Made by a program: the position numbers and the translations under genes. Below, in pieces: positions 1 to 9,040 of a stretch of DNA of 64,000 nt (position 1 is its first letter; every line of letters begins with the position of its first letter). The notes beneath the pieces were generated by a model that worked only from the letters and a program-made list of their open reading frames with translations, ran no database searches and had not been told where the DNA came from. The DNA comes from Candidatus Schmidhempelia bombi str. Bimp (GTDB lineage: Bacteria > Pseudomonadota > Gammaproteobacteria > Enterobacterales > Orbaceae): the NCBI RefSeq assembly GCF_000471645.3, contig NZ_AWGA01000055.1, positions 1-64,000 of the forward strand, read 5' to 3'.

Positions 1-101
1 CGGTGGTCCCACCTGACCCCATGCCGAACTCAGAAGTGAAACGCCGTAGCGCCGATGGTAGTGTGGGGACACCCCATGTGAGAGTAGGACACCGCCAGAC
101 T
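1..101 (+). rRNA. rrf: 5S ribosomal RNA, first copy (5' end outside window)
   Basis: The sequence matches the enterobacterial 5S rRNA core and its 3' strand. It lacks about the first 18 nt, which lie left of the window. It is nearly identical to the complete copy at 253-371; the one difference I see is C at 17 against T at 287. A terminator follows at once, so this is the distal end of an rRNA operon. The 3' end is placed by pairing with the 5' arm seen in the second copy. Confidence 0.93.
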
Positions 102-116
102 TTTAGATAGAGAGAT

Positions 117-145
117 AAAGCCCAGCACTGCTGGGCTTTGTTGTT
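117..145 (+). terminator. Rho-independent terminator after first 5S
   Basis: A perfect 10-bp stem (117-126 with 130-139, three-base loop) is built around AAAGCCCAGC and is followed by a U-rich stretch. The same GCCCAGC arm is used in the terminator after the second 5S gene. Confidence 0.8.
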
Positions 146-252
146 ATAGTCTATGGAAAATAGATTACTAAGATTATTAAAAAACTATTTTTAGATATAT
201 TATATAGGCTATAGCTAACAGCGCTTTTTTGTTAAAAAGATTATGCAGAATT

Positions 253-371
253 TATCTGGCGGCATTAGCGCGGTGGTCCCACCTGATCCCATGCCGAACT
301 CAGAAGTGAAACGCCGTAGCGCCGATGGTAGTGTGGGGACACCCCATGTGAGAGTAGGACACCGCCAGATT
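253..371 (+). rRNA. rrf: 5S ribosomal RNA, second tandem copy
   Basis: This is a complete 5S rRNA of about 119 nt. The ends pair: TATCTGGCGG at the 5' end with CCGCCAGAT at the 3' end. The internal sequence agrees with the enterobacterial 5S consensus. It lies about 150 nt downstream of the first copy and has its own terminator. A doubled 5S at the end of an rRNA operon is known from E. coli rrnD. Short open frames across it are not genes. Confidence 0.95.
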
Positions 372-386
372 TTTAAATATAGAAAT

Positions 387-420
387 AAAGCCCAGCAAAT
401 TTGCTGGGCTTTATTTTTTT
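387..420 (+). terminator. Rho-independent terminator after second 5S
   Basis: A 26-nt perfect palindrome (387-412, AAAGCCCAGCAAA arm) is followed by ATTTTTTT. It closes the rRNA operon. Confidence 0.9.
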
Positions 421-781
421 ATTAGAAAAATATTTTTCAGCTTGTATTGATAACCATTCGTTGTTATCAATAAATTATTTATTACCGTACAATAAGTGGG
501 TGCTTTCTATGGGTGTGATTAATCATACGCTTTCTATAATCTATCACGTAAAGCTATTTACGCTTACTTATTTTATAAATAATGTAATTCAATCACTTTT
601 CTAAGAAAATAGGTTGAGTGGTTATAACGTGACAATAGTACCTATAAATTACTAGCCTATATCGTATTATAAGTCTGTTATAAAGTTAAAATTGGTTAAC
701 ACTGGCGTATACTCAGCTTATAAATAATGTCATATTTCTTTAGTGAATATTTATCTTGTAGATAAAGAATAAAAAATACGT
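421..781. other. Intergenic region without a recognisable gene
   Basis: AT-rich DNA between the rRNA terminator and the 3' end of ispB. The short open frames here have no ribosome-binding site and no recognisable sequence. I see no strong hairpin or repeat. Confidence 0.6.
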
Positions 782-1765
782 CTAATATTGCCTTTTAACT
801 GAATTACGCGCTAAAGATTGTAACGCTGTTTTGTATCGTGATTCAGGTAAGCAGTTAATAACGTTATAGGCTTTTTCTGCTTCTTGGTATGCGATTTGAT
901 ATGTGTAATCTAGTGATCCACTCTCTTTCATTATTTCCAGTACGCGATGCAACAAATGTCTTCCATTACCCTCTTCTATTGCTGTTCTGATAACCATTGT
1001 ATCGTTTGGATTAGCATGCTGCATTGCATGTAATAAGGGTAAAGTAGGTTTTCCTTCATTGAGATCATCACCTAAATTTTTGCCTAATATATCGGCATCT
1101 TGGGCTGAATAATCTAATAAATCATCTATAATTTGGAAAGCGGTGCCTATATAACGTCCATAAAGTTTTAAAGCAAGCTCTTGTTCAGCATTAGCTTGTG
1201 CGATGACTGCCGCAGTATGGGTGGCCGCCTCAAATAAGCGCGCTGTTTTTCGATAAATGACTTCTAAATATTGCTCATTACTTATATTCGGATCATTACA
1301 ATTCATTAATTGCTGAACTTCACCTTCTGCAATGATATTCGTCGCATTTGACATAATCTGTAAAACTTTAAAAGATTCGAGACTAGCCATCATTTGAAAT
1401 GAGCGAGTATAGATATAATCGCCAACGAGTACACTAGCTGCATTACCAAATAATGCATTAGCAGTTGATTTCCCGCGGCGTAATGCCGATTCATCAACAA
1501 CATCGTCATGTAGTAATGTTGCTGTATGAATGAACTCTATAAATGCGGCTGCCATGAGATGTTTATCGCCTTGATAATTTAATGATAATGCAGCAAGAAT
1601 GGCCATTAATGGACGTAAGCGTTTACCACCACTGCCTATGATATAATTTCCTAGCTGGTTAATTAAAACCACATCAGAACTTAATTGCTCATTAATAATG
1701 GCATTAACTTTGAGCATTTCAGGTGAAACTAACTCAATAATTTGATCAATTGATAACTCACTCAT
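782..1765 (-). CDS. ispB: Octaprenyl diphosphate synthase
   Basis: This trans-isoprenyl diphosphate synthase (327 aa) condenses isopentenyl diphosphate units to make the C40 side chain of ubiquinone and menaquinone in the cytoplasm. The first aspartate-rich motif LLHDDVVDESALRRG is at residues 84-98 and the second, DDLLD, at about 214-218. GGKRLRP near residue 46 is the conserved substrate-binding segment. Length matches E. coli IspB (323 aa). The ATG start fits the family N-terminus. The gene is divergent from tonB. It is not next to rplU-rpmA, its usual enterobacterial neighbours, so synteny is broken here. Confidence 0.95.
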   Translation of the reverse strand: MSELSIDQIIELVSPEMLKVNAIINEQLSSDVVLINQLGNYIIGSGGKRLRPLMAILAALSLNYQGDKHLMAAAFIEFIHTATLLHDDVVDESALRRGKSTANALFGNAASVLVGDYIYTRSFQMMASLESFKVLQIMSNATNIIAEGEVQQLMNCNDPNISNEQYLEVIYRKTARLFEAATHTAAVIAQANAEQELALKLYGRYIGTAFQIIDDLLDYSAQDADILGKNLGDDLNEGKPTLPLLHAMQHANPNDTMVIRTAIEEGNGRHLLHRVLEIMKESGSLDYTYQIAYQEAEKAYNVINCLPESRYKTALQSLARNSVKRQY

Positions 1766-1879
1766 TTAAATTCCGTTAATTATAGTTAGGAATAACGCTT
1801 ATACAGTCGTATTATTATCGTATAAACATCAAATATCAACAAGTTCAATTCTGAAATATCAATTTATTTTTTCTTTAAA

Positions 1880-1894
1880 TGATATTTATTTTCA
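1880..1894 (+). promoter_or_regulatory. Candidate Fur box upstream of tonB
   Basis: TGATATT-T-ATTTTCA fits the 7-1-7 Fur consensus TGATAAT-N-ATTATCA at 12 of 14 positions. It lies 40-55 nt upstream of the tonB start, where a ferric-uptake repressor would block transcription. The site is seen directly. Fur control is inferred from the known iron regulation of tonB. The AT richness of the region means a chance match is possible. Confidence 0.55.
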
Positions 1895-1934
1895 TTTAAA
1901 ATAAAACACAATATTTTTAAACGGTTTTTAACGA

Positions 1935-2708
1935 ATGGATATGATAGTAAAGAAAAAAATAAATAATCCTAATTTAATGTTAGGAATATCCAGTTCTATT
2001 ATTTGCCACTTGTTAATTGCTGGCGGAATTATTTATGGAAATTTTCACACCAACACACTATTAAATAATCAAGGGAGTGATGCGATTAAAGCAGTAATGA
2101 TCGATTTATCACAAATTGCAGCACCTAAATTATCAATGAGTGAATATGTCGATTCGTCATCGGAAATGCCATTAAAAAATGAGGATACATCATCCGAATT
2201 AGTTATGGAGTCTGAAACGTTACCTCAACCGATCACACCTACCCCTCAAGTTCCTTTGCCGCCAAAAACAACAAAACATCAAGCCGTTAAATTTAAACCC
2301 AAAAAGGACTTTCCACATAAAAAATCGCGTAAATCGGCAAAATCAGCCCGACATGCAGTTAGACAAGATGTTGTAGCGGATAAGATGGCCGATCAGGTAG
2401 TGGCATCAAAGATTGCGGATGGGACACATTATTCCAGTACACCATCGGCGATAAGTCGCCGTCACCCAGACTATCCTCGACGCGCACGAGATATGAAAAT
2501 TGAAGGAAAAGTTGTGGTTGTTTATGATATTGATCAGCGCGGGAACGTTATTAATATCCGTATTATAGAAGCAAAGCCTAGTAATATATTTAATCAATCG
2601 GTGCGACGAGCAATGGGATTATGGAAATATGAGCCTAAACCAGCTAAAGATTTAAAGATTACCATTGTATTTAATCGTGATAAGTCAGTTCATTTTGGTA
2701 AAACCTAA
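1935..2708 (+). CDS. tonB: TonB energy-transducing protein
   Basis: TonB couples the inner-membrane proton motive force, via ExbB-ExbD, to outer-membrane siderophore and cobalamin receptors. The 257-aa protein has an N-terminal anchor at about residues 15-35. A Pro-rich linker near 95-115 (QPITPTPQVPLPPK) leads into a Lys/Arg-rich stretch. The C-terminal TonB domain from about 175 carries the signature PDYPRRARDMKIEGKVVV and ends in KSVHFGKT. An alternative ATG lies two codons in, and the ribosome-binding site is weak for both. exbBD are not nearby. A Fur-like operator lies just upstream. pepP is convergent. Confidence 0.92.
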   Translation: MDMIVKKKINNPNLMLGISSSIICHLLIAGGIIYGNFHTNTLLNNQGSDAIKAVMIDLSQIAAPKLSMSEYVDSSSEMPLKNEDTSSELVMESETLPQPITPTPQVPLPPKTTKHQAVKFKPKKDFPHKKSRKSAKSARHAVRQDVVADKMADQVVASKIADGTHYSSTPSAISRRHPDYPRRARDMKIEGKVVVVYDIDQRGNVINIRIIEAKPSNIFNQSVRRAMGLWKYEPKPAKDLKITIVFNRDKSVHFGKT

Positions 2709-2733
2709 ATAAAATATGAATTTTATTTAGGTT
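2702..2733. terminator. Hairpin between convergent tonB and pepP
   Basis: A perfect 14-bp AT-rich stem (2702-2715 with 2720-2733, four-base loop) overlaps the tonB stop codon. Its position suits a bidirectional terminator. There is no long U tract on the plus strand, so strength is uncertain. Confidence 0.5.
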
Positions 2734-2826
2734 AATATGTAATTTTTAGAATGGTTGGCTAATCGCATAGCAATTTTATTGGAAGTCTTATTATTAGCGC
2801 TTTACTATACGGTAACATTAATAGAC

Positions 2827-4125
2827 TTAATTCGATTTTTTTGACATTAAACGCTCAATTTCATCCGGATCTTTGGGGGCATCACTGGTTAATAGTTCAT
2901 TGCCTTTTTCAGTGATAAGAATATTATCTTCTATTCTTATACCAATTCCTTGATATTGACTAGGAACATTAGCCTCTTTATTTATATAAAGACCTGGTTC
3001 AACGGTTAATACCATTCCAGCCTCAAGTACTGTGTCTCGGCTGCCGACATCATGTACATCGATACCTAACCAATGGCCTAATCCATGCATATAGAATGGC
3101 AGATAGGCTTTATCTTGTATTAGTTGTTCTAACTCACCTTGCACAATATTTAACTTTTTTAAACCTTGTAGCATAATACGAATAACGTGTTCATTTACTG
3201 CTTTAATTGTTGAGCCAACGACCAAGTGTTTTATTGCGTAGTTTTGGGCGTCGAGCACGATATTATAAATATCTCGTTGTGCTTGGGTAAATTTACCATT
3301 TATAGGAAATGTACGAGTAATATCGCCAGCATAATAGCGGTATTCGCAACCTGCATCAATTAAAACTAAATCGCCCTCTTTAAGGCGATCGCTATTGGTA
3401 TCATAATGGAGAATGCATGCATTATTTCCACCACCTACAATGGTATTATAGGATGGATATCGCGCACCATGTATAGCAAACTCATGTAATATTTCTGCTT
3501 CTAACTGATATTCGTATAAACCAGGTTGACAAGCTTGCATTGCTCTTTTATGTGCGCTTGCTGAAATTTTTCCCGCTTCACGCATGATAGCAATTTCTTT
3601 TGCCGATTTTATCATACGCATTTTATGCAGAATTGGTTGCCAATCGATGATTGTTTTTGGTGGATCATAGGTTTGCTCATTATTCTGACACAAGGTGGTG
3701 ATAACCTTTTCTATGATTTGGTCTGCATACGTATATTGTTCCGGCGCATGATATAATATAGATTTGCCACTTAATAATGTGGGTAATACTGTCATTATTT
3801 CAGCAAAATCGTAACTTGCATCGACTTGAATTTCATTTAACGCTGCTTGTTGACCAAGTCGATAACCTGTCCAAATTTCAGCTTGAGTATCTTTTTTTCG
3901 ATTAAATAGGATGGTGGTTACTTGCTCTTGTCGCTCTTTTATCAATACCAATGCCGCCTCAGGCTCATTAAAATGGGTTAGATACCAAAAATCACTATTT
4001 TGCCGATAAGGATAATGGGTATCATTACTACGTACTGCTTCAGGTGCAGCAAAGAAGATAGCTGCGCTATTGGTGGACATTTGTTTGATAAATGACTGTC
4101 TACGTAATTGTATTTCTTTTCTCAT
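2827..4125 (-). CDS. pepP: Xaa-Pro aminopeptidase P
   Basis: This cytoplasmic metallopeptidase removes the N-terminal residue before proline. The 432-aa protein has an N-terminal AMP_N domain with YPYRQNSDFWYLTHFNEPEA and a C-terminal M24 pita-bread fold. The metal ligands of the family are present: Asp257 in LIDAGCEY, Asp268 in AGDITRTFP, the His in HGLGHWLGIDVHDVG, and the Glu residues in TVEPGLY and RIEDN. I chose the ATG at 4125 because AAAGG lies 7 nt upstream and the protein then aligns with E. coli PepP. A TTG ten codons earlier has no such site. ygfB lies directly upstream, as in E. coli, but the usual ubiH does not follow. Confidence 0.95.
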   Translation of the reverse strand: MRKEIQLRRQSFIKQMSTNSAAIFFAAPEAVRSNDTHYPYRQNSDFWYLTHFNEPEAALVLIKERQEQVTTILFNRKKDTQAEIWTGYRLGQQAALNEIQVDASYDFAEIMTVLPTLLSGKSILYHAPEQYTYADQIIEKVITTLCQNNEQTYDPPKTIIDWQPILHKMRMIKSAKEIAIMREAGKISASAHKRAMQACQPGLYEYQLEAEILHEFAIHGARYPSYNTIVGGGNNACILHYDTNSDRLKEGDLVLIDAGCEYRYYAGDITRTFPINGKFTQAQRDIYNIVLDAQNYAIKHLVVGSTIKAVNEHVIRIMLQGLKKLNIVQGELEQLIQDKAYLPFYMHGLGHWLGIDVHDVGSRDTVLEAGMVLTVEPGLYINKEANVPSQYQGIGIRIEDNILITEKGNELLTSDAPKDPDEIERLMSKKSN

Positions 4126-4210
4126 TTTATGGCCTTTATCGATTAAAGTCAGCAAGGGTCGGGGTTATGATTTATCTTAACAGGATATTACCCTTAATTA
4201 TGTCATTACA

Positions 4211-4756
4211 TTAATGAAGGGTTTTAGAGGGCTCTATCCTTGCACAAAATTCATCATGAAATAAAATGGTTGCCATTCGCACATATTCCAATATTTCTTC
4301 AAAAGCGAAAGCTAATTGTTCCGGATCTTCATTTTTATCATAACCTAATTGGGTGATTTGTCGCAGATCATAAATAGCTTCGCCGATGTCTCCTTTCATT
4401 TTTCCTATTTTAGGCTGGACAAGACCTAATCCTAATAGCAAATGATTAACCCAGCCAACTAAATCATCAATTTGTGAATAAAGTGTTTGATCATTTAGTA
4501 ATAGTTGAAATTCAAAATCAGACTCACTAAGTTGGTGCTTAATTTCAGTATGTAATGCATTGATTAAGGTAGATAATTGACCCGTTACAGGCTGACCATT
4601 ATTCATTATATCGGATAATAATATATGCCAAGTCTCATCATGATTACCACCAGCTAAAATGCCAGAAAGAAAACCATGTAATTCAGCCGCAGTTAATCCT
4701 ATTTCTTGTGATTTTAATTCAATAGTAAGTTGGGTATAAATAGATGATGTCGTCAT
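4211..4756 (-). CDS. ygfB: YgfB family protein (UPF0149)
   Basis: This 181-aa protein belongs to the UPF0149/YecA-like family. The motif LTAAELHGFLSGILAGG is at about residues 21-37, and GWVNHLLLGLGL and GEAIYDLRQITQLGYD follow, all close to E. coli YgfB. The protein even ends in TLH like the E. coli one. In Pseudomonas a YgfB homologue modulates AmpDh3 expression and beta-lactam resistance. No biochemical role can be read from this sequence. It lies 85 nt upstream of pepP on the same strand, so the two probably form an operon. Confidence 0.9.
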   Translation of the reverse strand: MTTSSIYTQLTIELKSQEIGLTAAELHGFLSGILAGGNHDETWHILLSDIMNNGQPVTGQLSTLINALHTEIKHQLSESDFEFQLLLNDQTLYSQIDDLVGWVNHLLLGLGLVQPKIGKMKGDIGEAIYDLRQITQLGYDKNEDPEQLAFAFEEILEYVRMATILFHDEFCARIEPSKTLH

Positions 4757-4886
4757 TTCAACACTCTGAAAAATAGCTTAATTTAAATAACAGTATATAC
4801 GTAATTTTATTACTAAGGCGATAAAACATTAGTTTTATATCGATCAATCATAACTTATTTGGTGATATCGCTAAATAATTTTTGAT

Positions 4887-6272
4887 CTAAGTGGCTATGT
4901 CATTAAAAATATCCAAGGCTTCAGATAGTTTTTTTACCCCATATACTTGTATATAGGGATTGTTTTTTTTAGGTAAATTAGCAATGGGAACAATAGCACG
5001 CTTAAAACCATGTTTAGCCGCTTCAGTAATTCGTTCTTGTCCGCTAGGTACTGGACGTATTTCGCCACCTAATCCTATTTCACCAAAAATGACGAGGTCT
5101 TGTGGAATAGCACGATTGCGAAAACTGGAGACTAATGCTAATAATAAGGATAAATCAACACTGGTTTCGGTGACTTTTACCCCTCCAACAACATTGACAA
5201 AAACATCTTGATCGGCCATCTGCACACCACCATGACGATGTAATACTGCCAGTAATAGGGCTAATCGATTTTGTTCTAGCCCGACGGCAACACGGCGTGG
5301 ATTGCCTAACATTGAATGATCAACCAGCGCTTGAATTTCGACTAATAGGGGCCTAGTACCTTCCCATAATACTGTTACAGAACTCCCCGCTGTCATCTCT
5401 TCACCGCGGCTAAGAAAAATAGCGGATGGATTATTTACTTCTCGAAGTCCTTGTTCTGTCATTGCAAAGACCCCTAATTCATTAACGGCACCAAAACGGT
5501 TTTTATGGCTACGTAATGTACGGAAGCGTGAATCGGCATCACCATCTAACAGTACTGAGCAATCAATGCAATGTTCAAGAACTTTTGGTCCAGCAAGTGA
5601 ACCATCTTTCGTTACATGGCCAACCATAATAATAGCAATACCATTCGTCTTGGCAAATCGAGTTAAATAAGCGGCGGTTTCACGAACTTGTGCCACGCTC
5701 CCAGGTGATGATTGAATATCTTCCATATGCATAACTTGGATAGAATCAATTACCATCAATTTAGGTAATTCCTGATGAGCAATGTGACAAATTTGTTCAA
5801 TACTGGTTTCTGAAAGCATATTCAGATTATCTGTTGGCAGCTGTAAACGATTTGCACGCATCGCAACTTGTTGTAATGATTCTTCACCAGTGACGTAAAG
5901 TGTTTTCATTTGGCTAGAAATTTTGCTTAATGTCTGAAGTAATAAAGTACTTTTTCCAGCGCCCGGATTGCCACCAATAAGAATCGCACTGCCGGGTACG
6001 ATCCCATCGCCTAATACACGATCAAACTCTGAAAAGCCCGTAGAAAATCTAGGCAGTGCGTCTAAACTTACTTCAGATAGCTTTTGGACTCTTGCTTGTC
6101 CTGTTGTTTGACCAGCATAACCTGAAAAGCGCGCATTTTTATTACTGCTCGCTGCAAGCCTAATTTCAGTTATAGTGTTCCAGGTTTGACATTCACTACA
6201 TTGACCTTGCCAACGTGGAAAGTCTGCACCACATTCATTACAAACAAAAGCACGTTTTGGGGTTTTTACCAC
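4887..6272 (-). CDS. radA: DNA repair protein RadA
   Basis: RadA is a RecA-like, DnaB-type branch-migration ATPase of recombinational repair. The 461-aa protein has an N-terminal C4 zinc finger (Cys11, 14, 25, 28), Walker A GGNPGAGKST at 100-109 and the RadA-specific KNRFG motif at 257-261. A C-terminal Lon-like domain contains VNVVGGVKVTE and FGEIGLGGEIRPV. The start is GTG at 6272, with AGGAG 5 nt upstream. It lies 18 nt after serB, so the pair is co-transcribed as in E. coli. Confidence 0.96.
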   Translation of the reverse strand: MVKTPKRAFVCNECGADFPRWQGQCSECQTWNTITEIRLAASSNKNARFSGYAGQTTGQARVQKLSEVSLDALPRFSTGFSEFDRVLGDGIVPGSAILIGGNPGAGKSTLLLQTLSKISSQMKTLYVTGEESLQQVAMRANRLQLPTDNLNMLSETSIEQICHIAHQELPKLMVIDSIQVMHMEDIQSSPGSVAQVRETAAYLTRFAKTNGIAIIMVGHVTKDGSLAGPKVLEHCIDCSVLLDGDADSRFRTLRSHKNRFGAVNELGVFAMTEQGLREVNNPSAIFLSRGEEMTAGSSVTVLWEGTRPLLVEIQALVDHSMLGNPRRVAVGLEQNRLALLLAVLHRHGGVQMADQDVFVNVVGGVKVTETSVDLSLLLALVSSFRNRAIPQDLVIFGEIGLGGEIRPVPSGQERITEAAKHGFKRAIVPIANLPKKNNPYIQVYGVKKLSEALDIFNDIAT

Positions 6273-6290
6273 AATAACTCCTAATAAAAA

Positions 6291-7265
6291 TTAACCTTCG
6301 CTATCTAAACTAGCCGAAAGAATACAATATAGACCAGTTAAATCAGCAAATTTAATCGCTGTTTTTGCCTTTTCCATCACTTTGGGTTTTCCATGATATG
6401 CTACGCCTAATTCAGCGACTTTCAACATTTTTAGATCATTGGCCCCATCACCAATAGCAACGGTTTGCGTTATTGGGATATTAAGTTCTGTAGCCATCGT
6501 CTGTAATGCCTTTGCTTTATATTTAGCGTCAATAATTTGTCCTTTTAATCTACCTGATAGTTTGCCTTTAACGACGCCTAATTGATTAGCGTGGACTTGG
6601 GTTAGTGATAAAGTATTTTTTAGGTGATCAGCAAAATAAGTAAAGCCACCAGAGACAATAGCAATATGCCAGTTATGTTGTTGTAATTGTTTAACTAAAA
6701 AGGTAAGACCAGCGGTTAAAGGTAAATTATTTCTAATCTCATCTAAAATTTGCATATCCGTACCGGCAAGGGCGGCAACACGCTTACGCAAACTGGTGGT
6801 AAAATCCATTTCACCACGCATTGCTTGTTCGGTAATCTTTGTTACTTTTTCTCCAACGCCGTGAGCTTTGGCAATTTCATCAATACACTCAATCGTTATG
6901 GCGGTAGAATCCATGTCCATAACTAGTAATCCCGCTGAGCGTAATGAGGGCAGTTTATCGATTGAGGCAATATCAATTTCTAATTTTTCTGCTATATGGC
7001 GTGCTTTCTTAGGCATGGCGCCAGCAATACGCACCACCATAAGCGTTTTTATTTTCCAAAAAGAGACAATGACAATGGGCATACCTAATTCGTTTTGGAA
7101 AGTAGACAAAATAGTTTTATTCAATTTCTTACTATATAAAATCCATCCCGTTTTCCCTGCATGATAATCTAACGGCATTACTTCACAGCCACTCAACGAT
7201 AAAGGTAAACCTTGCCATTCTTCAATATTTTCGGATAGGTCATTATAAGATAAGGTATAAGCCAT
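6291..7265 (-). CDS. serB: Phosphoserine phosphatase
   Basis: SerB catalyses the last step of L-serine synthesis, hydrolysing O-phospho-L-serine. The 324-aa protein is a HAD-superfamily enzyme: motif I DMDST at 117-121 (nucleophile Asp117), motif II in AIVSGGFTYF, and motif IV AIGDGANDLKML. The roughly 110-residue N-terminal domain and total length agree with E. coli SerB (322 aa). The ribosome-binding site is weak. It is the first gene of a serB-radA operon. Confidence 0.96.
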   Translation of the reverse strand: MAYTLSYNDLSENIEEWQGLPLSLSGCEVMPLDYHAGKTGWILYSKKLNKTILSTFQNELGMPIVIVSFWKIKTLMVVRIAGAMPKKARHIAEKLEIDIASIDKLPSLRSAGLLVMDMDSTAITIECIDEIAKAHGVGEKVTKITEQAMRGEMDFTTSLRKRVAALAGTDMQILDEIRNNLPLTAGLTFLVKQLQQHNWHIAIVSGGFTYFADHLKNTLSLTQVHANQLGVVKGKLSGRLKGQIIDAKYKAKALQTMATELNIPITQTVAIGDGANDLKMLKVAELGVAYHGKPKVMEKAKTAIKFADLTGLYCILSASLDSEG

Positions 7266-7345
7266 AATTATTGTCTGTTAATAGCGAATTGATAATGGAA
7301 TATATCATACTTGGTGAGAATGGAATTGTCTTGTCAATCCTAGAT

Positions 7346-7380
7346 AAAAAAGCTGTTAATGTGTCTTTAACAGCTTTTTT
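7346..7380 (-). terminator. Rho-independent terminator after cycA
   Basis: A 14-bp stem (7346-7359 with 7367-7380, arm AAAAAAGCTGTTAA) with a 7-nt loop and A/T-rich flanks on both sides. It lies just 3' of cycA on the minus strand and before serB. Confidence 0.85.
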
Positions 7381-7395
7381 TATGGTTTATTCTTA

Positions 7396-8796
7396 TTAAA
7401 CTAACAATTTTCTGCGATGGAAATAATAACTAATCGTTAGAATTATAAACCAAATTGGTGTAGTCATCAGTCCATAACATGTGGTTTTCTCTAGGGTAAG
7501 TAGGATTAAGATCCCAGCAAAAAAGAACAGGCATACCCAACACATGAAGACGCCGCCAGGCATTTTAAATATAGAGTTTTGGTGTAATTGCGATTTCTTC
7601 TTACGGTAAGCAAGATAGGAAATTAGAATCATTGACCAAATAAACATAAATAGAATGGCTGAAATCGTGGTAACGATCTTAAAGGCATCCATAATATCAG
7701 GCACAAAATAGAGTAATACCACGCCACTGAGTAAACAAATACATGAAAATAGTAGTCCATTTGCGGGTACTGCCCGTTTGGATAATTTACCAAATGCATT
7801 AGGTGCATTACGGTCCCTAGCTAAACCATATAGCATACGGCTTGTGGAGTAAATGCCGCTATTTGCTGAAGAAGCAGCGGAAGTTAATACGACAAAATTA
7901 ATAATACTTGCAGCAGCAGGTAAACCAACTAAAGTGAATAATTCAACAAACGGGCTTTTTTTCGGATCAATATATAGCCATGGCGTAATACTCATAATCG
8001 TGATTAATGCCAATACATAGAAAAAGATAATACGTACAGGGATAGAGTTAATCGCACGTGGTAGATTTTGTTCAGGATCACGGGTTTCAGCGGCGGTCGT
8101 GCCTACTAACTCAATCCCTACAAAAGCAAAAATAGCAATTTGAAAACCGGCAAAGAATCCCATGATCCCTGTCGGAAATAATCCACCATATTGCCAAAGG
8201 TTACTTAATGATGCCACGGCTCCCGTTAGGGGGGATTGGAATTTCATCAATAATATGACAATGCCAGTAATAATTAAACTAATAATGGCAACAATTTTAA
8301 TCATGGAAAACCAAAATTCTGCTTCACCAAACATTTTTACCGTTAATAAGTTTAATGCTAATAATAGTGCAATACAGATTAACATTGGCAGCCATTGTAA
8401 ATTAAGTTCAGTCATGCTGGGAAACCAATATTCGGTATAACCTGCGATAGCCACGACATCAGCAATACCCGTTACTACCCAGCAAAACCAATATGTCCAA
8501 CCTGTAAAGAATCCGGCCCAAGGTCCTAATAGATCAGCGGCAAAATCACTAAATGATTTGTAATTTAGATTCGAGAGTAAAATTTCCCCCATAGCGCGCA
8601 TAACAAAAAATAGCATAAAGCCAATGATCATATAAACAAAAATAATTGAGGGACCGGCAAGGCTAATCGTTTGGCCCGACCCCATAAATAAACCAGTACC
8701 AATAGCACCGCTAATAGCGATAAGTTGAATGTGTCGATTAGAAAGATTGCGTTTTAGCCCTTTATTTTCTGATGATGGTTGGACCGGTAAATTCAT
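7396..8796 (-). CDS. cycA: D-serine/D-alanine/glycine permease
   Basis: This inner-membrane proton symporter of the amino acid-polyamine-organocation family has 466 aa and about 12 membrane spans. Long stretches are nearly the same as E. coli CycA, for example NRHIQLIAISGAIGTGLFMG near the N-terminus, then GPSIIFVYMIIGFMLFFVMR and VGLPAAASIINFVVLTSAAS. This supports the CycA subfamily rather than a generic aromatic or GABA permease. The likely substrates are D-serine, D-alanine and glycine. The ribosome-binding site is poor. The gene is monocistronic with its own terminator. Confidence 0.88.
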   Translation of the reverse strand: MNLPVQPSSENKGLKRNLSNRHIQLIAISGAIGTGLFMGSGQTISLAGPSIIFVYMIIGFMLFFVMRAMGEILLSNLNYKSFSDFAADLLGPWAGFFTGWTYWFCWVVTGIADVVAIAGYTEYWFPSMTELNLQWLPMLICIALLLALNLLTVKMFGEAEFWFSMIKIVAIISLIITGIVILLMKFQSPLTGAVASLSNLWQYGGLFPTGIMGFFAGFQIAIFAFVGIELVGTTAAETRDPEQNLPRAINSIPVRIIFFYVLALITIMSITPWLYIDPKKSPFVELFTLVGLPAAASIINFVVLTSAASSANSGIYSTSRMLYGLARDRNAPNAFGKLSKRAVPANGLLFSCICLLSGVVLLYFVPDIMDAFKIVTTISAILFMFIWSMILISYLAYRKKKSQLHQNSIFKMPGGVFMCWVCLFFFAGILILLTLEKTTCYGLMTTPIWFIILTISYYFHRRKLLV

Positions 8797-9040
8797 AATT
8801 ATGCATACCTTTTACTTATATTTTTATTAACTTTTAAGACAATGAAAGTAAGATTATAAAAGAGTGTCTGTGAAACACCATTTTTATTATATGTTTTTAT
8901 TAAATAACATTAATAATAACGATATGATCCAAGGTGCTTATTTATATTTAATAAACTTATCCGTTATAATAGCTATAAACCTAATTAAAAGCCAATAAAG
9001 TATCAAGTTTTGTTATTTGACAAAACTTGGAGTTAAGAAA

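Noticed and set aside
243..604. Two short plus-strand open frames across the second 5S gene and downstream
   Set aside because: They overlap a structural RNA and its terminator, have no ribosome-binding site and no recognisable protein.
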